Below are positions 1 to 8,055 of a stretch of DNA of 64,000 nucleotides, in pieces. Origin of the DNA: Casimicrobium huifangae (GTDB lineage: Bacteria; Pseudomonadota; Gammaproteobacteria; Burkholderiales; Casimicrobiaceae). The translations under genes were made by a program, and so were the position numbers. The notes below the pieces were generated by a model. The model was not told the origin of the DNA. It worked only from the letters and a program-made list of their open reading frames with translations, and searched no databases. Within the stretch, counting starts at the first letter, position 1, and every line of letters begins with the position of its first letter. The stretch is from the NCBI RefSeq assembly GCF_009746125.1, contig NZ_CP041352.1, positions 523,847 to 587,846 of the forward strand, written 5' to 3'.

Positions 1-1
1 G

Positions 2-2107
2 GCCTGCGCCGTGACGGTGGAACAAGCCCTGCGTGATCAGCCCGGGGTGCAGTCCGCCCGGGTTCACTATGCGACCCAGCGGGCCCAGATCAGCTTTGAT
101 CCAGCACAGGTGACGCTGGACAGCTTGCTCCGATGCATTGAGCGCATGGGCTACTCGGCCGATGCGGCCGGTAGCGAGAACCGGGCCGAAATCGTACGCA
201 GGCAGCGGCATCGTCGTATCTGGGGCTTCGGGCTGGCGACCTTCTGCGCCATGCAGATCATGATGCTCACGCTGCCGAGATTCCTTGCAGGAACCGACAT
301 TGAACCTGAACTGGCGCCTTTGCTGGACTGGTCGGCGCTGGCGCTGGTGTTACCGGTGATGTGGTGGAGTGCAAGGCCGTTTTACCAGGGGGCGGCCCGC
401 GAGCTGCGGCTACGGCGCCCTGGCATGGATTGCGCCATTACGCTGGGCACCGTGACGGCTTTCGCTGGGTCGGTGTGGCATCTGCTGGCCAACACTGGCG
501 CGCTGTACTTTGACTCGGTGGCCATGTTTGTTGCCCTGCTGCTTGGCGTGCGCTGGCTGGAGTGGGAGCAGCGCGAACGCAATCAGGCAGTGATCCAGCA
601 GGCCGCTGGCGCGGCTTCCCGTGGCCAGGCCTTGCGTGTGCAGGAGGGGGTTGATGGGGTTCGGATGGTCCCGACAGACGTAGACGCGCTGCAACCGGGG
701 GACCGTGTCTGGGTGCGGACGGGCGAAGCAATCCCTGTGGATGGTCGGCTCGACAGCGAGATCGCCCTCTGCGACGAATCCCTGCTGACCGGCGAGTCCG
801 TGAGCGTCCGTCGTCAGCGTGGCGAAAACGTCGTTGCTGGCGCCATCAATCTGGGCGCGCCGATCACCGTGCGAGCAACCGCCACGGCCGCGACCAGCAC
901 CGAACAACGCTTGCTGCTGCTCGCCGACAACGCGACCAAACCCGAGACGCTGGCATTTGCCGACATCGTCGCACGTTACTTCATGCCAGCGTTGCTTTTG
1001 CTGGCAATTGGCACCTTTGTCGCGCTGCTGCCGGCGGGCGTTGCCACTGCTACTGAACGCGCCATTGCGGTGCTGATCATCAGCTGTCCCTGCGCCCTGG
1101 CGCTGGCGGCCCCGGCTGCGCATGCGCGAGCCTTCTCTGGCCTGCTCGCCCGTGGTGTCGTATTGCGCCGTGCTTCCGCGCTCGAGCGCCTTGCCCGCAG
1201 CAACGCCTTCTTGCTGGACAAAACCGGAACGCTGTCCGATCCCGCAGTGGCGCGGGTCAGCGAATTGCGTCCTGGCTATCCGGAACAGCGGGCGCTGACC
1301 GTAATCGCTGCGCTGGAGCAGGCAGCCAACCACCCGCTTGCTGTGGCGCTGCGCGGCGCCCATGCATTTGATGTCGTCGTGACTGACGCTGACTGGCAGC
1401 CCGGCCATGGTGTTTCCGGGCGCATCGCCGGACGTGCTTACCGGTTCGGTCGGGCGGACTACGTCGGCCTCAATGACGAGTGCTTGCGCAGCGACCGGCG
1501 CCTCTGGCTGGCAGACGATGAAGGCGCGGTGTGCGCGCTTGATCTTTCGGAACGACTGCGCGAAGATGCGTCGGCACTGGTGAAGCAGTTGCTGGCGAGC
1601 GGGCAGGTGGAACTGCTTAGCGGCGATCATCCGGAACGTGCTGCCGCCGTTGCACGTACCCTGGGCATCGAAGTTTCGGAAGGCAGTGCATCGCCGGAGC
1701 GCAAGGCCGCCCGGGTGCAGCGCTTGCGGCAGGAGGGGCGCATAGTGGTCATGATCGGAGACGGTGTCAACGACAGCGTAGGGTTTGCCGGCGCCGATGT
1801 TGCCATCGCGGTTCATGGGGCAACCGATGCGGCGAAGGCAAGTGCTGACCTGATTTGCGAGTCACCTGGATTATTGCCGGTTGCGGAGGCCGTCGCCTAT
1901 GCGCGGCGCGTGGTTCAGGTGGTGCGCTGGAACTTTGGCTGGGCGATTGCCTACAACCTGCTGGCCATTCCATTTGCCATCGCTGGTGCCGTCAATCCGC
2001 TGGTTGCCAGCGTTGGCATGGCGGGCAGTTCGGCGATTGTGCTACTGAATGTCATGCGACTCGGCGGTGGTCGGGAGAAATTTTCGGACCCGGCGGTGGC
2101 GCGCTGA
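2..2107 (+). CDS. ccoI: Copper-translocating P1B-type ATPase CcoI/FixI, 5' partial
   Basis: This inner-membrane ATPase supplies copper for assembly of cbb3 oxidase. The frame is open to the window edge, and the first visible codons read A-C-A followed by a heavy-metal-associated domain fold. The Cys at 5-7 is probably the second Cys of the N-terminal CxxC metal site, so the gene starts upstream and the GTG at 11 is internal. P-type ATPase motifs appear in order: TGES (about 788-799), the membrane CPC metal site (about 1085), the phosphorylated Asp in DKTGT (about 1217), the HP motif in NHPLAVAL (about 1327) and GDGVND (about 1757). At least 701 residues remain. The stop overlaps the ccoS start as ATGA, which implies translational coupling. 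The neighbouring cco genes favour CcoI over a general CopA. Confidence 0.93.
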   Translation, partial: ACAVTVEQALRDQPGVQSARVHYATQRAQISFDPAQVTLDSLLRCIERMGYSADAAGSENRAEIVRRQRHRRIWGFGLATFCAMQIMMLTLPRFLAGTDIEPELAPLLDWSALALVLPVMWWSARPFYQGAARELRLRRPGMDCAITLGTVTAFAGSVWHLLANTGALYFDSVAMFVALLLGVRWLEWEQRERNQAVIQQAAGAASRGQALRVQEGVDGVRMVPTDVDALQPGDRVWVRTGEAIPVDGRLDSEIALCDESLLTGESVSVRRQRGENVVAGAINLGAPITVRATATAATSTEQRLLLLADNATKPETLAFADIVARYFMPALLLLAIGTFVALLPAGVATATERAIAVLIISCPCALALAAPAAHARAFSGLLARGVVLRRASALERLARSNAFLLDKTGTLSDPAVARVSELRPGYPEQRALTVIAALEQAANHPLAVALRGAHAFDVVVTDADWQPGHGVSGRIAGRAYRFGRADYVGLNDECLRSDRRLWLADDEGAVCALDLSERLREDASALVKQLLASGQVELLSGDHPERAAAVARTLGIEVSEGSASPERKAARVQRLRQEGRIVVMIGDGVNDSVGFAGADVAIAVHGATDAAKASADLICESPGLLPVAEAVAYARRVVQVVRWNFGWAIAYNLLAIPFAIAGAVNPLVASVGMAGSSAIVLLNVMRLGGGREKFSDPAVAR

Positions 2108-2250
2108 TGGAGTCGCTGTTTATTCTGGTGCCGTTGGCGCTGGTGCTTGCCGTGATCATCGGCGCCGCATTCTGGTGGTCGACCACGTCCGGCCAATTTG
2201 ACGACCTTGAGCGCCACGGTCGCAGCGTTGTTGAAGATGACGACCGTTAG
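2107..2250 (+). CDS. ccoS: cbb3-type oxidase assembly protein CcoS
   Basis: This 47-residue protein has one N-terminal transmembrane helix (about residues 4-25, LFILVPLALVLAVIIGAAFW) followed by a short acidic cytoplasmic tail ending EDDDR. Length, topology and the FWW(S) boundary match CcoS/FixS, which is needed for cofactor insertion into cbb3 oxidase. The ATG lies inside the ccoI stop (ATGA), so the start is well fixed. It lies between ccoI and ccoN, the usual place for this gene. It is easily missed because of its size. Confidence 0.9.
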   Translation: MESLFILVPLALVLAVIIGAAFWWSTTSGQFDDLERHGRSVVEDDDR

Positions 2251-2280
2251 TCGATGCGCAAAAAAAATGTTGCAGTGCGA

Positions 2281-2294
2281 TTGATTGTCGTCAA
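2281..2294 (+). promoter_or_regulatory. FNR/Anr-type box upstream of ccoN
   Basis: TTGATTGTCGTCAA matches the FNR/Anr consensus TTGAT-N4-ATCAA with one mismatch (G for A in the right half). A -10-like TATTGT lies at 2317-2322. With a start near 2329 the box is centred at -41.5, the class II FNR position. It is the only such site between ccoS and ccoN. Low-oxygen activation of ccoNOQP by FNR-family regulators is established in other proteobacteria; its operation here is inferred from the sequence. Confidence 0.8.
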
Positions 2295-2362
2295 AGTCCC
2301 TACTTCCAGTCGGGGCTATTGTTTCTGCTTGTAGTAATGCGTCATGAGAATGGAGTCAAACG

Positions 2363-3817
2363 ATGGGGAACACTCGCGCGTTAGGCGCTGATGGAGAGGT
2401 ATACAACTACAGCGTTGTATACAAATTTGCCCTGATGACGGTGGTCTGGGGCATCGTCGGCATGCTGGTGGGGGTGATCATCGCCTCGCAGCTGGTATGG
2501 CCGCAACTTAACGTTCACGAGTTCTTGAGCTACGGCCGCCTGCGTCCGCTGCACACCAATGCCGTGATCTTCGCCTTCGGCGGTTGCGCCTTGTTCGCAA
2601 CGTCTTACTACGTGGTGCAGCGAACCTGTCATACCCCGCTGTTTGCGCCAAAGCTGGCCGCATTCACATTCTGGGGCTGGCAATTGATCATCGTTCTGGC
2701 GGCTGTCACGCTTCCGCTGGGCATGACCAGCGGTAAGGAGTACGCCGAGCTTGAGTGGCCGATTGACCTGCTGATCGCGGTTGTGTGGGTTTCCTATGCG
2801 GTGGTGTTCTTCGGGACGGTCGCGAAACGCAAGACCTCACACATCTACGTTGCCAACTGGTTCTTCGGCGCTTTCATCCTGACGGTTGCCATCCTGCACA
2901 TCGTCAACAGCGCCGAAATGCCGGTTTCGCTGACCAAGTCCTACTCGGCCTATGCGGGCGTGCAGGACGCCATGATCCAGTGGTGGTACGGCCACAATGC
3001 GGTGGGTTTCTTCCTGACCGCCGGCTTCCTTGGCATCATGTACTACTTCGTGCCGAAACAGGCCGAACGTCCGGTCTACTCGTATCGTCTTTCGGTGGTG
3101 CACTTCTGGGCGCTGATCTTCACCTACATGTGGGCCGGTCCGCATCACCTGCATTACACCGCGCTGCCGGACTGGACGCAGTCGATCGGCATGCTGTTCT
3201 CGCTGGTGCTGCTGGCGCCATCGTGGGGTGGCATGATCAACGGCATCATGACGCTGTCAGGCGCCTGGCACAAGCTGCGCGATGACCCGATCCTGAAGTT
3301 CCTGGTCACCTCGCTTTCGTTCTACGGCATGTCGACCTTCGAAGGCCCGATGATGTCGATCAAGACGGTCAATGCCCTGTCGCACTACACCGACTGGACG
3401 GTCGGCCATGTGCACTCCGGCGCGTTGGGCTGGGTCGCATTCGTCTCCATCGGCGCGATCTACTACATGATTCCGCGTCTGGTCGGCAAGGAAAAGATGC
3501 ACAGCACCAAGCTGATCGAAATCCACTTCTGGATCGCCACGCTCGCCATCGTGCTCTACATCGCATCGATGTGGATCTCGGGTGTCATGCAGGGCCTGAT
3601 GTGGCGCGCAGTGAACCCGGACGGCACGCTGACCTACAGCTTCGTCGAATCGGTGAAATCCAGCTACCCATTCTGGTTCATCCGCTTCCTCGGCGGTGCG
3701 CTCTATCTCGGCAGCATGTTCATCATGGCCTACAACGTGTACATGACGGTGCGCGGTGCCAAGGTATCAAAGGCGGTAGTGCCGCCTCCGGCGGCTGGCA
3801 CGGCGGTCGCTGCGTAA
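2363..3817 (+). CDS. ccoN: cbb3-type cytochrome c oxidase subunit I
   Basis: This is the catalytic haem-copper subunit of the high-affinity cbb3 terminal oxidase. It is an integral inner-membrane protein of 484 residues, the usual family length, with about 12 hydrophobic segments. Family landmarks include the [14 protein letters not shown] segment with an early haem-ligand His, the [18 protein letters not shown] copper-site region, and the [13 protein letters not shown] segment carrying late haem-ligand His residues. A purine-rich GGAG-like ribosome-binding site precedes the ATG. It is the first gene of ccoNOQP, 112 bp after ccoS, and lies downstream of an FNR-type box. Confidence 0.97.
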   Translation: MGNTRALGADGEVYNYSVVYKFALMTVVWGIVGMLVGVIIASQLVWPQLNVHEFLSYGRLRPLHTNAVIFAFGGCALFATSYYVVQRTCHTPLFAPKLAAFTFWGWQLIIVLAAVTLPLGMTSGKEYAELEWPIDLLIAVVWVSYAVVFFGTVAKRKTSHIYVANWFFGAFILTVAILHIVNSAEMPVSLTKSYSAYAGVQDAMIQWWYGHNAVGFFLTAGFLGIMYYFVPKQAERPVYSYRLSVVHFWALIFTYMWAGPHHLHYTALPDWTQSIGMLFSLVLLAPSWGGMINGIMTLSGAWHKLRDDPILKFLVTSLSFYGMSTFEGPMMSIKTVNALSHYTDWTVGHVHSGALGWVAFVSIGAIYYMIPRLVGKEKMHSTKLIEIHFWIATLAIVLYIASMWISGVMQGLMWRAVNPDGTLTYSFVESVKSSYPFWFIRFLGGALYLGSMFIMAYNVYMTVRGAKVSKAVVPPPAAGTAVAA

Positions 3818-3832
3818 TCGAGGAGAACAACA

Positions 3833-4447
3833 ATGGCAATTACACATGACACCATCGAACGCAAGACAGGACTACTGATCGCGCTCGTCATCCTCGTGGT
3901 CAGCATCGGCGGTCTGGTCGAGATCGTCCCGCTGTTCTTCCAGAAAAACCTGATTGAACCGGTTGCTGGTCTCAAACCATACGAGCCGCTGCGCCTGGTC
4001 GGTCGCGATGTCTACGTTCGCGAGGGCTGCTACAACTGCCACTCGCAGATGATCCGTCCGTTCCGCGCCGAGACCGAGCGCTATGGCCCGTACTCGGTTG
4101 CGGGTGAGTTCGTCTATGACCGTCCCTTCCAGTGGGGCAGCAAGCGCACCGGCCCGGACCTCGCCCGTGTCGGCGGCCGCTACAGCGACGACTGGCATCG
4201 TCTGCACCTGACCAATCCGCGCGATGTGGTTCCGGAATCGAACATGCCGCCGTATGCCTTCCTTGATCGCCCGATCGGTGGTCCGGATGTCTCGGCCCGC
4301 ATGAAGGCGCTGAAGATCCTCGGCCATCCGTATTCGGATGAAGAAATCGCCAAGGCAGGCGAAACCATCAAAGGCAAGACCGAGATGGATGCTCTCATCG
4401 CTTACCTGCAGGGTCTCGGTACGCAACTGAAGACGGTGAAAGGCTGA
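3833..4447 (+). CDS. ccoO: cbb3-type cytochrome c oxidase subunit II (mono-haem)
   Basis: This is a membrane-anchored mono-haem c subunit that passes electrons from CcoP to CcoN. The 204-residue protein has an N-terminal anchor helix (about residues 14-36) and one c-type haem site, [13 protein letters not shown] (CxxCH near residue 66). The following R[15 protein letters not shown] segment is typical of CcoO. It starts 15 bp after ccoN behind an AGGAG site. Nothing unusual was seen. Confidence 0.96.
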   Translation: MAITHDTIERKTGLLIALVILVVSIGGLVEIVPLFFQKNLIEPVAGLKPYEPLRLVGRDVYVREGCYNCHSQMIRPFRAETERYGPYSVAGEFVYDRPFQWGSKRTGPDLARVGGRYSDDWHRLHLTNPRDVVPESNMPPYAFLDRPIGGPDVSARMKALKILGHPYSDEEIAKAGETIKGKTEMDALIAYLQGLGTQLKTVKG

Positions 4448-4452
4448 TCATC

Positions 4453-4629
4453 ATGGAAGAACTCAGAAGCGCGTTCACCGTGATTTCCTTCGCTACCTTC
4501 ATCGGTATTGTCTGGTGGGCATGGCGGCCGGGCAGCAAGGAGAAGGGGCAGCTCGCCGTTGGCGATCTGCTTGCCGACAACGATCACGATCCGCACGTTC
4601 CGTCTGCCGCCCGAGGAGTACAAAAATGA
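4453..4629 (+). CDS. ccoQ: cbb3-type oxidase subunit CcoQ
   Basis: This 58-residue protein has one transmembrane helix (about residues 7-24, containing IGIVWWAW) and a hydrophilic tail. It lies between ccoO and ccoP, as CcoQ does in most cco operons. CcoQ stabilises the assembled oxidase. The ATG is 5 bp after the ccoO stop. The gene ends by overlapping the ccoP start (ATGA at 4626-4629). The assignment rests on position, size and the FIGIVWWAW pattern. Confidence 0.88.
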   Translation: MEELRSAFTVISFATFIGIVWWAWRPGSKEKGQLAVGDLLADNDHDPHVPSAARGVQK

Positions 4630-5546
4630 AAGAACTACTGTCACCGGGGTGGGGCTGGTACGTCGCCATCCTGACACTCGTCAGCCTCGCCGTGTGTCTT
4701 TGGGTATTGCGGGCCAACAGCGTCAAGAAGGAGCACGGCGGCGACCCCAAGCTGCACGGGCACAACGAGTGGGACGGACTGCGTGAGTATGACAACCCGC
4801 TGCCGCGCTGGTGGTCGAACCTGTTCTACATCACGGTCTTCTTCTCGCTCGGCTATCTGATCCTGTATCCGGGTCTGATCGTCTTCCCTGGCCTGCTCAA
4901 CTGGAGTACCGATTCGCTGTACAAAGATGAAGTGAAACAGGCCAAGGCCGAGTTCGACCCCATCTTTGACGCCTACGCCAAGCAGGACGTGAAGACCGTC
5001 GCGGCCGACAAGGGCGCGCTGCAGATTGGTGGCCGACTGTTCCAGACCTATTGCGTACAGTGCCACGGCACCGATATGCGTGGGTCCAAGGGCTTCCCGA
5101 ATCTCGTGGACGGTGACTGGCTGTACCCGGGTACGCCGGAAGGCATCAAGCAGACCATCATGGAAGGCCGCAACGGTGCGATGCCGCCGTTTGGTGCCGC
5201 GTTCAAGCCCGAGCAGATCACCGACGTCGCGCAGTATGTGTTGTCGCTCTCGGGCCGCTCAACGGCGGCGGACGCTGCCAAACGTGGTGAAGAGACGTTC
5301 AAGACCACTTGCGCTGCGTGTCACGGTCCGGAAGGAAAGGGCAATCAGGCGCTCGGGGCCCCGAACCTGACCGACAACGTGTGGTTGTATGGCGGTAGCC
5401 TGGCAACGGTGACCGAAACGATCGCCAAGGGTCGTCAGGGGCAGATGCCGGCACACAAGGATCTGCTTGGTGAGCCACGCGTTCATCTGCTGGCGGCGTA
5501 CGTTTATGCCCAGTCACAGGAGCAAGGCGCCGCCCCCAAGAAGTAG
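4626..5546 (+). CDS. ccoP: cbb3-type cytochrome c oxidase subunit III (di-haem)
   Basis: This is a di-haem cytochrome c subunit and the electron entry point of cbb3 oxidase. The 306-residue protein has an N-terminal helix (about residues 10-30), a second helix near residues 60-80, and two periplasmic cytochrome c domains with haem sites CVQCHG and CAACHG. The frame extends upstream to 4515, but the ATG at 4626 is preferred. It overlaps the ccoQ stop, has a CGAGGAG-like site just upstream, and begins with the family-like MKELLSPGWGWYV. Confidence 0.95.
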   Translation: MKELLSPGWGWYVAILTLVSLAVCLWVLRANSVKKEHGGDPKLHGHNEWDGLREYDNPLPRWWSNLFYITVFFSLGYLILYPGLIVFPGLLNWSTDSLYKDEVKQAKAEFDPIFDAYAKQDVKTVAADKGALQIGGRLFQTYCVQCHGTDMRGSKGFPNLVDGDWLYPGTPEGIKQTIMEGRNGAMPPFGAAFKPEQITDVAQYVLSLSGRSTAADAAKRGEETFKTTCAACHGPEGKGNQALGAPNLTDNVWLYGGSLATVTETIAKGRQGQMPAHKDLLGEPRVHLLAAYVYAQSQEQGAAPKK

Positions 5547-5592
5547 GGCTTGACAATGCCGGGGCGGAAATCGGTTTTGTTCCGGCGGCTAT

Positions 5593-5640
5593 GATCAACT
5601 GCGGTTGATCGCAACACCCTCGGCGGAGTAACCTCCGCCG
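5593..5640 (+). promoter_or_regulatory. Two adjacent inverted repeats in the ccoP-ccoG spacer
   Basis: The 110-bp spacer holds a 7-bp inverted repeat (GATCAAC at 5593-5599 and GTTGATC at 5604-5610, 4-bp spacer). It is followed by a perfect 8-bp stem, CGGCGGAG/CTCCGCCG with a TAAC loop (5621-5640). No T-run follows either, so neither is a classical terminator. They could be a regulator site plus an mRNA processing or stability hairpin separating ccoNOQP from ccoGH. Function is not shown. Confidence 0.5.
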
Positions 5641-5656
5641 AGCGCACCATGGATTG

Positions 5657-7060
5657 ATGATGAGCAGTACCACGGGCGAGACCAAAGTCGTTTCGCTTTA
5701 CCAGTCGCAGAAGAAGATCTACGCCAAGTCGGTGACCGGGCGCTTCGCCAACCTGCGCTGGCTGATGGTGTTTGTCACACAGGCAATCTTCTACGGCCTG
5801 GCCTGGCTGCCCTGGAACGGTCGTCAGGCGGTGCTCTTCGACCTTGGTGCCCGCAAGTTCTACATCTTTGACTGGATATTCTGGCCACAGGATGTGCTCT
5901 ACCTGACGTTCATCCTGATCGTCTCCGCGTACTCGCTGTTCTTCGTCACCGCCATCGCCGGTCGCATCTTTTGTGGTTACGCCTGCCCGCAGACGGTTTA
6001 CACCGAGATCTTCATGTGGGTCGAGAAGAAATTTGAAGGTGATCGTGCCGCCCGCATGAAGCTCGACCAGGCGCCAATGTCGTTTGAGAAGGCATGGCGC
6101 AAGGGTGGCAAGCATCTGGCTTGGGTGCTGATCGGCCTGTGGACCGGATTCACTTTCGTTGGGTACTTCACGCCGATAAAAACCCTGGCGCACGAGGTAC
6201 TGACCGCTACGACCGGCCCGTGGGAGACCTTCTGGATTCTGTTCTACGGCTTTGCAACCTGGGGCAACGCCGGCTTCATGCGCGAGCAGGTGTGCAAGTA
6301 CATGTGTCCCTACGCACGCTTCCAGAGCGTGATGTTCGACCGCGACACGATGATCGTCACCTACGACAAGGAACGCGGTGAGCCGCGCGGCGGCCGCAAA
6401 AAGAGCGCCGACACCAAGGCGCTCAACCTTGGGTCCTGCGTCGACTGTTCGCTGTGTGTGCAGGTCTGCCCGACCGGGATCGACATCCGCGACGGTCTGC
6501 AGTACGAATGCATCGGCTGCTCGGCCTGCATCGATGTCTGCGATACGGTGATGGACAAGATGAGCTATCCGCGCGGGCTGATTCGCTATTCGACCGAAAA
6601 CGCCGTCGAAAAGCACTGGGATGCTGCCGCGATTCGCCAGCACATGCTGCGCCCGCGCATCCTGATCTATTTCGCCGTGCTGGTGCTGCTGGTTGCCGGG
6701 TTGCTGATGTCGCTGGCGTTGCGCAACCCGCTCAAGGTGGACGTCATCCGTGATCGTCAGGTGCTCGCCCGCGAGGTGGAAGGGCGCTACATTGAGAATG
6801 TCTACAAGCTGAACGTCATGAATACTGCGGAGCAGACGCAGAAATTTGTAGTGACTGCCGACGGTTTGCCCGACATCAGCATTGCCCGCGGCGCGCAGAT
6901 TCTGGCCGACCCGGCATCGACGGCGGCCGCTGTGCTCGCTGTTCGTGTGCCAATTGAGACGGTAAAACCAGGCAGTCATCCCATCCGCTTCAAAATACAG
7001 TCGGAAACTGATGCGTCGATCCACGTTGACGAGAAATCAGTGTTCCTGATCCCGAGGTAA
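5657..7060 (+). CDS. ccoG: Cytochrome c oxidase accessory protein CcoG (FixG/RdxA)
   Basis: This membrane-bound polyferredoxin takes part in copper handling for cbb3 assembly. The 467-residue protein has four to five transmembrane helices in the N-terminal half. It carries the CGYACPQTVYTEIF segment, a CKYMCPYARFQ motif, and two 4Fe-4S clusters (CVDCSLCVQVCP and CIGCSACIDVCD). A C-terminal Ig-like FixG domain begins near residue 370. The frame is open from a TTG at 5654, but the ATG at 5657 is the more likely start. ccoH follows after 4 bp. Confidence 0.95.
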   Translation: MMSSTTGETKVVSLYQSQKKIYAKSVTGRFANLRWLMVFVTQAIFYGLAWLPWNGRQAVLFDLGARKFYIFDWIFWPQDVLYLTFILIVSAYSLFFVTAIAGRIFCGYACPQTVYTEIFMWVEKKFEGDRAARMKLDQAPMSFEKAWRKGGKHLAWVLIGLWTGFTFVGYFTPIKTLAHEVLTATTGPWETFWILFYGFATWGNAGFMREQVCKYMCPYARFQSVMFDRDTMIVTYDKERGEPRGGRKKSADTKALNLGSCVDCSLCVQVCPTGIDIRDGLQYECIGCSACIDVCDTVMDKMSYPRGLIRYSTENAVEKHWDAAAIRQHMLRPRILIYFAVLVLLVAGLLMSLALRNPLKVDVIRDRQVLAREVEGRYIENVYKLNVMNTAEQTQKFVVTADGLPDISIARGAQILADPASTAAAVLAVRVPIETVKPGSHPIRFKIQSETDASIHVDEKSVFLIPR

Positions 7061-7064
7061 TTTC

Positions 7065-7562
7065 ATGAATAGCGCAACTCTCGTTTCATCCGCAGCGCCC
7101 ACTGCCGCAAAAGCCGTCAGCCCGTGGATCTGGCCTGGCCTGTTGATCGCTGGCCCCGCTGCGGTGGTCGTCGCTTGCGTCATTACCGCGTATTTCGTCC
7201 TGCAGCACCCGGATGGCCTGGTGGCTAGTGACTACTACAAGCAGGGCAAGGCGATCAACGCGCAGTTGTCGCAGCTTGATCGTGCCGAGCAGCTCGGCAT
7301 GGACCGGATGGTGATGACGGCGACCGAGCGCACGTTGACGCTATCTTTTCCCGCAGGCAAGGAGACCGGCTCCATCGAAGTCATCCTGGCGCATCCGGTT
7401 GATCCCGCACGAGACGTCCGCCAGGTGGTCGTCCCGGAAGCACCAGGGCGCTACGTCGTACCCTTGGCAGCACCATTCGCAGAGCGTCGCCGCATCATCG
7501 TCACCGACGCCCCGGCGCGCAGTTGGCGCGCTGAAGCCCTGTATATACCCGGTCGCGGCTGA
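7065..7562 (+). CDS. ccoH: FixH/CcoH family assembly protein
   Basis: This 165-residue single-span membrane protein has its helix near residues 22-46, then DGLVASDYYKQGKAIN, the conserved FixH-type segment, and a periplasmic beta-rich domain. FixH/CcoH is needed for cbb3 assembly and associates with the ccoG and ccoI products. It lies 4 bp after ccoG, so the two are almost certainly cotranscribed. The ATG lies behind a weak GAGGTAA-like site. Confidence 0.88.
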   Translation: MNSATLVSSAAPTAAKAVSPWIWPGLLIAGPAAVVVACVITAYFVLQHPDGLVASDYYKQGKAINAQLSQLDRAEQLGMDRMVMTATERTLTLSFPAGKETGSIEVILAHPVDPARDVRQVVVPEAPGRYVVPLAAPFAERRRIIVTDAPARSWRAEALYIPGRG

Positions 7563-7615
7563 GCACGGGATCGCCGCTCAGGTTCGCAAACACAGCCAGA
7601 CGCGATGGAGGATGC

Positions 7616-7873
7616 ATGAAGTGGGACGCAGCAACCATTGGAGCCGTCATGTGGCCAGCCTTTCTGGGCGCGGCGCTGGCCGATGGAATCATCTTTACGC
7701 TGATTGATCCGGAAACCATTGAGGTCTTTGGCTACCATGCGGTTTCCAGACAGGCCGCCTACACCGTCGGCTTTTTCCTGTTCTGGATCGTCATCGTCGC
7801 TGCCAGCTTGCTGACGCTCTGGTTGCACGGCGAGAATCTGGAAAAGTACAAGAACACGACGCCGCGCCGATAG
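7616..7873 (+). CDS. Small two-helix membrane protein, unknown
   Basis: This 85-residue protein has two predicted transmembrane helices (about residues 7-28 and 46-70) and a charged C-terminus. A good site (GGAGG, 7606-7610) precedes the ATG. It follows ccoH by 53 bp on the same strand and probably belongs to the cco assembly operon. I do not recognise a named family. Position suggests a role linked to the oxidase or to membrane biogenesis, but this is inference only. Confidence 0.7.
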   Translation: MKWDAATIGAVMWPAFLGAALADGIIFTLIDPETIEVFGYHAVSRQAAYTVGFFLFWIVIVAASLLTLWLHGENLEKYKNTTPRR

Positions 7874-7979
7874 CCGAAACGGCGGTGCTGGCGGCCCGCT
7901 GCCGGCGGCGCCGGGATTTTGCGCTGGGTCAGCGCGACGTTGAGGTTGCCGTCCCGGCGGCGGTAAGTAACGGTCACGC

Positions 7980-7993
7980 CTGATTTGCGTCAA
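7980..7993 (+). promoter_or_regulatory. FNR/Anr-type box upstream of hemN
   Basis: CTGATTTGCGTCAA matches TTGAT-N4-ATCAA with two mismatches and shares the right half GTCAA with the ccoN box. A -10-like GATACT lies at 8016-8021. A start near 8028 would centre the box at -41.5 and give a 28-nt leader before the GTG at 8056. hemN is a known FNR/Anr target in other proteobacteria. Operation here is inferred. Confidence 0.65.
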
Positions 7994-8055
7994 GGAGCGA
8001 TGCGTTTTGGCCGACGATACTGCGGGCTCATTCCCATCGCCCGGAACAAGCAGCT

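Noticed and set aside
410-1816. Long minus-strand open frame of 468 codons opposite ccoI
   Set aside because: It is antisense to a gene with clear P-type ATPase motifs, has low-complexity His/Gln/Arg-rich sequence, and is a typical shadow frame in high-GC DNA.
5550-5596. TTGACA and TATGAT after ccoP as a promoter for ccoG
   Set aside because: The hexamers are about 34 bp apart, far from the 16-18 bp needed.
5504-7024. 506-codon minus-strand open frame opposite ccoG
   Set aside because: Antisense to a gene with clear ferredoxin motifs; the His/Asp/Gln-rich translation resembles no protein.
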